Assembly: GCA_013397115.1 (NCBI GenBank)
Contig: VWZW01000481.1
Coordinates: forward strand, 780,685 to 844,684
Direction of reading: 5' to 3'
Source of the DNA: Edolisoma coerulescens
Lineage: Eukaryota; Chordata; Aves; Passeriformes; Campephagidae
Length of the DNA stretch: 64,000 bases
Shown: positions 25,701-34,700 of the stretch, piece by piece
Numbering within the stretch: position 1 is the first letter of the stretch
How the letters are laid out: each line of letters opens with the position of its first letter
The notes under the pieces: generated by a model
Told to the model about the DNA's origin: nothing
Database searches by the model: none
What the model saw: the letters and a program-made list of their open reading frames with translations, nothing else
Position numbers and translations under genes: made by a program

Positions 25701-28700
25701 GAACAGACAACCTTTCAAACTGTATTTTGATACAGCCTTTACACTCTTCCAAATGTAAACTTCCACTTTTCCTGTTTCAACTGATTCCTTGATTCTTCAG
25801 AAATAAAGATGACTAAATATGCAAGCACAGTTTTCTATGAGAAGGAAGCATCTGTGCTTGCCAGCATGGCTCCTTTAAAGGTGACTACCTGGGCCTCAAG
25901 AAGTACAAGAAACGAGTAGTGGAAACCTGTTTTCTAAACGTCACAAAGTGCAAGACCAGCAGCTTATGAACTACTTATAAGCATAATTTCATCACAAAAT
26001 TTCCAAATCGTAAATGGAATTATCAGCATCCTTCTATATACATTTTAAGATCATCTATCAGAAAAGTTTTTTTCCTACTTGATAAACTACTCTCCATATC
26101 AGTATTTTTCAGAAGAATTGAAAGCTGAAAAAAATTCACGTATTTGGGTTGAACAATGCTTAACATTAATTGATTCCTCTTGCCTTCATATGTTTTTGTC
26201 TGGGAATTGGAGGCTGTGAACATAGAAGATTTGCCTCAGCTAAAAAAAAAGGCAATATTGCATGATAATTGGTATAGTAGTTGTTTATAAAACCTAGTTT
26301 AAAAAACACTTTGAGACCAATTACTATACTTCTATTCTTGGATATATCATGAATGCTCAAAGATACTAGAAAGTAGCAACAGCAGCTTTATGATTATTGT
26401 TACTATGGTACATACTTGCTTTGAAAAATAATTAAGAATAATTCCTGGCTTCAAATATGCAATAGAAACATTGAAGCACTAATTACTTTGTTAGGAAAGC
26501 TTATTTAACACAACGGGTATGAAAAAAAGGTTGCAGAATAACTTGGAATTTCCTACTACTAAAGTTATTTAAGAAAATAAGTCTGGAACGTACCTTTATC
26601 TGCTTATCTAATGCATCCAGCCTGCACACTGCTTGAAATGGTCTGCGATCAATCGGACATGAAGCCTGAGTCTGAAAAATTATTTTTCTTATTACTAACT
26701 TGGTAATGAGCTAAGAGAAGCCTTAATTTTCTATACTTTTATTTGCTATTATAGTAGCTTATAGAAGCACAAAAACATCCCAACTTGTTCACAGTAAGAA
26801 TGCATTTGGACACATTATCCATACACTCAGTATTTTGTTTCATATAAGAAGATTGCTCTTTCAGGAAAAATATAAAGGAAGAAAGAATGTAACCCAGAAG
26901 TTGTGCTTAGAAAAGGAAAAGCATGTAACGCATTTTACACCAAGTTACCTACATTGTCTCTTTTTTTAATCCCTTTTAGGTAACTGATTTTATACCAATG
27001 TGTCCTAATTTTGTCTGAGATAAATTTTTCTTAGTAGCTGGTACGCTGCTTTGGATTCAAAAAAAGATTAATGTTGATAACACACTGAAAAGCACAACAA
27101 TATGTGAACGTCCTCTCTATTTCGTATTGTTCTAACATTTTATTTCTTAATTTTATTTTCAACAGAAAGTGTTGGGTTGTGTATCCCCCAAAACATAAAA
27201 CTGGTAAGGCCAAAAGCAAACAGGGCAACACCTTCCTCATCTTGCTTATCTACTCGACTATATCATATCTCTTCTGTTGCAGTCAGCAGAGACAACAGAT
27301 TTCCACATGCAACACATCTGAAGTTTTACCAATCAATTTTCAAGAAAAGGGAACTGAAGGCTATTTTACTCTACTGCTTGATGGAAATAGCGATTTATTG
27401 TTTTTCCCTGAGCACCTAAATGCCCTCCTATTGAGGCTGCACTACGTCAGATAAAACACAAACACAGAGAACAATAACGCATTATTAACCATGGAAACGG
27501 GAAACTTCAACTGAAGCTCCACCCAAGTGGATCATGTGGTGAATCAGCTTTAAGAAAAATCCACATTGGATATTAACTTCTGCTGTGAGAGAACTCTTTA
27601 TTCCTTTTAATTCCAGATGTGTTTGCTGGGAGGGGGTGGTTCCTTGTTTGGTTTGGAGTTTTTGTCATCATTACACCCCCCACACCCACCTTAATTCCAC
27701 TGGCATTCAGAAGCTCAGTTCAACACTTGGAAAACAAAATAAAAACCCAAAACACACACCCAGTCTCCAGCCCTAATTCATTCACTGAACAAGACCCAGT
27801 ATATGAATTGCATACCCTGAAGAGGCATGTAATTTCTGCACTTTGGAGAGCTACAGGGTATCTATGCAAGCAAGATGCAGTACTAGAATTGCATAAGCAG
27901 CTATGAAAAACCTGCATATGAACTCTGCCCCGAAATCCAGTGGTGAACTTCATTCTTGTCTTTTCATCGGGGCTTCTAATTTTCCAGTTAATTCTGTTCT
28001 TTTCTCAATTTCAAAGAGTGCTCAGCTTCTTTTTCACCTATCAGCCCCCAAACATTGAGCATTCAGGAAGTTTCTGAGCTTCTGATTTCAATTGAAGTAG
28101 ATAGAACCAAAGTAGAATGATTTTTAAAAAACCCAAACCCACCAAACAAACAAAAAAAACCCCAGAAGTAGTTTAACGAACAAGTTGTTGAACACAAATA
28201 TAAGTTAAAGCCATTACCTACCCTTTGATGCTCTGGTATTTTATCCTAACTAAAAACTTCCTCTTTTGGGGGATACCATTGTTCTCTGCAGTGTCATGGC
28301 CTCAGATAAGAAAAGCATATTGGGTAATTAAGCCAGCTCCCTAAGGACTCAGATCATGAAGACAGTTTTTGTCCTCTAGTCAAGGTACAGCTAACCCACA
28401 GTAACATAGAAGTGCAATGTTCTGTTGGGATATTTGATAGCATGCAATGCACTACAGCTTCTGAATCCACTGCAAGCTTCAAGGTACATTCATTCTTAGA
28501 TATACCAGACTGTAAAAGGTAGGAGGAAGTTATTTTTCTTAGCCATTTTTATTCTTATTTCAGGATCTACCTTAGCTGAAATGTTTATCCAATACAATCT
28601 CTTCCTACATTAAATTTACACATGAATGTCAAGTTATCTTCCCAAGTTTAAGTCACTATAAGTTATGTTTATTCACTGCAATAAAGTATCATAAAATACT

Positions 28701-31700
28701 ACGCGTTACTAGCGGCAATACAAATAACAAGTGTTTTTGCCTCACAAGAAAGATATTCCATGTTCAGTTCTTCTGGACAAATGTTTAACAACTTAATACA
28801 GTTATACACAGTAGTAGAAAGGGAGGAAAACATATTGGAAGAGTCAAAAACTACCATTAGGTTCAGATATGTTCAAAACCAGCAGATGCTCTTTCCACTC
28901 CTACTCAGTTGCTTTTTGTAGCCTTAGTATTTTCTGTAAGCTGACAACAATATCACAAGAGAAATTCCACTAAACCCAGGACATTTGCATGTACACCTCC
29001 AGCCCCTGGGTGGAGTACAACTGTTAGGTACCCCGACGGAAACTAGAGGTTACTTCTGTCTAAACATGCATCAGCTCTCACCTCTCTGCTACCAAATAAA
29101 ACCAAACCTTTAAAATGGAAGAAAAACCCCCAAATTTCCCCTGTCCCTTTTCCCAACAGCAAGACAGGATTTCCAGTGCTACAGAAAGGAGTAAAGGTAA
29201 AAAAAGTCAACATTCATTACAAGAAGTAATTATGAGGAGTGATGGCCTTTAACTGATCTCTCATCTTTTTTGAGAACATGGTTCAGTAACAAAGATGTTG
29301 AGTCTTCTTTCATCAAAGGCAGGTTAGCAATTCCACTCTTCCAAGGTTTCTATTCAAGGAGCATTGCAAGTAATAGTGAATGCACACCGTACTTTTTGAT
29401 GAAAAATATTTAAAACAAGAAAGAAGACGCTGAGATGGAACAAGTACGAGGAGCAGCTACCACTTTTATTGCGCACAAGGGAGAAGGTATTTTGTGAAAT
29501 GTATCGCAACCTTAGAAGAACCACAGATTCATACAATATCTTTCTTTAACATAGCTTTAAAAATCAGAACATGCAGTATTTAATGTAATCATCAATATCA
29601 TTTGAACCTCACTGCTGGTATTAGTGACCTGCTTTGCTTCCCAACAGTTCTTTCCTTGGAAAAACATAGACTATGTAGCTCAGCACACTTAAAAATGTCT
29701 TTGATTATTTTATTCTCCACATGAAACTATTGAGAGTTTTCATGTTAAATCTGATAACTCCACAGTGATTCATTCTTTCACCCATACTGTGATATCTGAA
29801 GAATTCACTTCATAAAATACGTAAGCATTCACAAAGTCTGCAACCCCTGAAAAGTTATCCATGAGCAATGTGTTTGGTTTTCAGATATCAAAAAAAAAAT
29901 TTTATTGTATTTTATTTGGTTTTTATGACCCTCTAGAAAAATCTTACTTTAGCTCCACAGGCATAACTTAATTTCTATATTCCTGTGACTGCTAGAGCAA
30001 CACAAAACTCTGACCTCTAAACTCAAGGAGCAATTGTCCCCTATTTTAACTGCATCACTTCAAACAGCATTTGAACAAAGTGAGGTAGGCAAAAGGCTGA
30101 AGCAGTTACTATATTCCAGCTAGGAATTTTCAGAAAGCTATACAAATAGGTGCAAGCTAACCCCAAAACATATTTGGCTGATAAAATAATTTTGATAGAT
30201 ATCCCCATCTCATCAAGTTCCCTGTTATGAGGTTTCATAACATAATAAGTAGTAACAAGATGCAAGTACAGAATTCAAGTTGCTGCAATAAATCCCTCCC
30301 CCGATTTTTTTTTTCTTCAAGTGGCTCATAATAAAGTCTATACAATACAATATTTTGTATTGAAAAGCTGATACAAAAAGAAACATGATCCTGCACTCTC
30401 AGGTAACCTCTTGAATGCAAATAATACCAGATTCTCATAACTAAATTCAGGCTTAAGCATGAGATTTAGACATTTAAAGTAATGTCTTTATATTTCACTT
30501 CACCTTGTAATAACAGTATAGTAAAAAGCCCACAATTCCACCTCCAGCTTCAGTGAACAGGGAGACCATTACACCACAGGTAGTGAGAAACACCCTCTCC
30601 ACATTTTGATGAAAGTAGGCAGACATCAGAAAATGCACTGTTTTCTAGAAGCACGCAAAAACTTACGATTACTTTTTTTTCCAGTCTACTTTTTAAAAGC
30701 AAGTACATTTAAAGGTTTCATAGTTATGTTTTAGGAAAGCACTATTTCTGACAAGAGTCTTTTTTGGNTGCATAGTAACGATACAGAGTGCTAAAGAACA
30801 GAGATTAGCGTTTTAACACCTAATCAGTAGACTACTTAGTTACAAATCTAAACAGCTCTCTTCTCTCTACCTACATGACACAGTTGGCTAGTTCTTAAGT
30901 TCCAATACAAAATTGCCATGAAGTGTTAGCAAATTAAGTTCCATTGTATTGACATTATTGGAAGAACTGGAGTAAAACAAAAACCACCCAGACTTTTGCA
31001 CTGCACTTAAACAGCATTAACATTCATAAGTTGCTACATGAATGTACTTGCAAAATCATGAAGTGGTTGATGTTGGAAGAGGTGTCTGGAGGTCACCTTG
31101 CCCAACCCCCCTGCGTAAGTAGAGAAATAGCCAAGAACAACTGTATAATAACAAAGAAAACATGTAACTTCCAAAAAGGTATCTAAAATCTACACTTTCT
31201 GAAACAATTTGATTAATACAGTTTTTCTGAACATCAGTTATCAGACGAACTGTCTACATATAGATCACTTTGGGTACGCTTGAACAATAAGGTTTTTTCC
31301 ACTGTTATTTTTGGGGTTTTAGGTTGTGTTTCTTTGAACACGATCTATGTTTGGTTCATTAATGTCATCCTGCCCACAGTGCTTTGTACTGCAGATCACT
31401 GTGGAGATTGTTGCCACATAAGCTCATTCCTTCCTATAATCCTTTAGAAAAAAAGGAATCCAGATCAGAAAGAATACTCATTAAGAATCTCAGTTACCAT
31501 ACAGGCAACTCTCCTCACCCTCAGAAGAATATACGTGTGCAGTAGCATACTCCATGTACTCAATGATCCAAACCTTGTATGAGCACAAAGGCAATGACTC
31601 CTCTAAGAAGTGAACATCAAAAGCTATGAACAAAACACATAAGAACATCCACTGGAAACATAATGCAAGACAGCTCTTCGTGCCAACTGCTTAGTTTTAT

Positions 31701-34700
31701 TTAGTCAGCCACAGATCCTGTACAGGGCCTACTTGAATATGCCCCAATGCTTTGGAGAATTTATGACTGTATGTACTCCACTTTCATATTCTCCAGATGA
31801 GGAAAATTAATGAGGGAAACCAGGACCAGAGCATGAGATAAATAAGCTTGGTAGGTGAGGGTCACTGAAATCAATGTCTGTTACACAAACATTGTAATAA
31901 TGCAGACAAGACACTGAATCATTTCTTTAACACTGTTCTCTCATGACAGTTCACAAGAGGAATTAATAGAAGAATAGAGATAGTAATCTCCGGTACATTT
32001 ATTAGCACTCTGAAGAGCAGAAAGGAAGTTAAAAAGCCTACAGAGTAAAGTAAATATTTATTGTTTCTAAGATTGTTTTCTTTGAATAGAATAGAAAAAA
32101 AAAAAAGGTAGAGATTTTTCTGTAATGCATACAGACAAGATACTACCGCTGCTTTAGCAGTCGTCTTATTTGAAGTGATGTTAACTACTTTGGGCATGTT
32201 TGCCACAGATGCCTAGTTAACTTTTCTTTGCATCAGTTTAACTTAAATCCTTTCAGAACTAATTATTATAAACTAAAACATGTTTACCAATGAAAATACA
32301 AAATACAAGTTTATCAGAAAAAAAGTTTAAAAAATTAGTTTTGACTGAACTACTTTTAATATACTAATAGTATTACAGACAACAGTATTACAGAAACACG
32401 TTAATGTAATTGCTTCCTTTGGTGTAACACAACATTATTGATGGTGCTTGAAGACTCTAGACACGGGATTTTTGTTGTGGGCTACACCCTCCCCCTTTTT
32501 CTTATGTGGCTGGAATAATGTTTTCCCATACATGTTCTTTACACCGAAAGCAACCCTTCACTTATACTGTCCTTCCACATTCCCACTGATGGTGTGTCCA
32601 GTAACCTCAGCTCCTGATTTAGCACCTTTTACTTTTTATGATCTTCCATCACGGACTCACTGAAATACAAAGCCTCAAGCTTGAAAGTCTTCATTAGTAA
32701 ATTACATCATGTTGGTTTACAGAAGTGGTTGACAGCTGGTACAGGATGAGGGATATTTATGTTAATCTTCGTGTGCCTACTGAAAACAGCCCCCAGCAGT
32801 CTGCCAGCCCAGTGCTGCCCAGCAATGACTGGCAGAGCACTGGTTAGCATCGCCAAAGGCACACAAGTTGACAGTCTAATAGTACAGAAGAGTTTAATAG
32901 TATAGGCAACTGAATTTTGTGCATAGCAATGCTCTCAAATGCCACAATTAACACAGCCAAAGAGAGCACAACAATTCAAGGGACATATTAAAGAGTTACT
33001 CTGAAGATTAATTCCTTTGTGGGGATTCTTTGTCTGCCCCCCACTTTTCTTTTAGGAGCTAGACACCTTTCTTCAAAGGGAAAGAAAATACAGCACTGAC
33101 TCAACTGTAATGCTCCTTAATTCTGAAACTAAATGTTCAGATTTAGCCAACAGGATCTAATGTATTAGACCTGTTCCACGGCAAATTTCCTACCCCTCTT
33201 TAGCCTTTGGAATAGAGGCAATTTTTAGATATTGCTTTTATTATTTATTGCTTTTAAGTGCTTTTTTAAAATTTATATTCTCTCTCTCACTTCTTAAAAA
33301 GCAAGATGTTCAAAGTGTTATGGCTGCTGCTTTCAGACAAGACCGGCTGGTATAGGACACTTGACTGCAGTTGCAATGTTGAAAATCTCCTGTAGACTGA
33401 AGAGGGAGCAGAACAGTAAAACTCTTACCTTCTGCCTAAACTACCCTGGTTTTGACAAGAGTCTACACAGTTAAATACAAAAGTCATAAACTCTCAGGAG
33501 AACAACGATTATGTACAATTTGAAAACAACTGTGTAAAGAAATAGTTTCTCCTGTTATATTTTGAAGTACAGATGTAACACAGAAAAATAAAGGAAATAT
33601 CCAACTTAAACACACACTGCTGGCAAAGCCTCTAAGCGTATGGAGCTCAACTGAAGATACACAAAAGAACATGTCAAATAATGTTAATATTAATCTTTTT
33701 TTTTGAAAGATTTCTTTCAATAATTTCATTCTCAATTTTGTTTTTCTCCAGCACTTAAAGAGGAAAATACCATTTCTAAAAGCAATTTGTTTATACTCAA
33801 AAAAAATACTTAATCTTTACCCAGAATCAGGCAGCGTATTTTTTAAACAGCAGCTAATTTTTCTATCTTTTTTACATCTTCATTACTCAGAATGACTTAA
33901 ATTATGGTTATGATCAACCAAGAACCAGAGAAAGCTAACCCTTATGCAATACTGCTCAAAAACGAACACATTCAGTTACTAAATATTAGTAACAGGCAAA
34001 AAGCACATGATATCAGCATGTTTTAAATGGTGACATGCTTATGTTTCTATCATTTCAACCTATAAAACCTCATCTGCTTCTCACAGCTGAAGTCTCTGAA
34101 CTGTCACCCAGTTTTCAACACTTCTTTTGCCGCTTTACTTTTAATTAAAACTACTATATTAGGCAGTGGAGTTCCATGAACTCAACAGGCCTGACTGTCA
34201 AGTAACCTCAGAAAAGGAAGTCTGGCTGGTTTTACCTACCTGATGTCACTAATGAAAAGCAGCAGCCATCTTATGTAGCTTTAGAAACACCCCCACATCT
34301 TTTTTATGGCATCACATCTACTTTACCTGTCAACTCTTATGAGAAGTTGCTTTTATTCTATTTGAATAGCACTTCAGACCACAAAAAATAAAACTGATGT
34401 GACAAGAAAAATGTCATATCCTTCATCTGCCCCTCTAGAACAATAAAATTTCTCTTCCTCATTGGGCTTAAAAGCATCTGTTAGACAATGTGAACAAACT
34501 CAAATCCAGCAGCAAGCCAATATACTGTACTGCTTCCCTGTGAATGTCACTGTTCAATGCTTTTCAGCTGTCATTATAGCAACCAGCTAAGTCACTTGGT
34601 AAAATTGCAGGTGAGAATTTCCTCTTCCCTTACAAATAAAATGGCTCAAATGAATCAAATGCAAAACAGAAAATTTGGCAACAGGAAACTTTGTTTATTA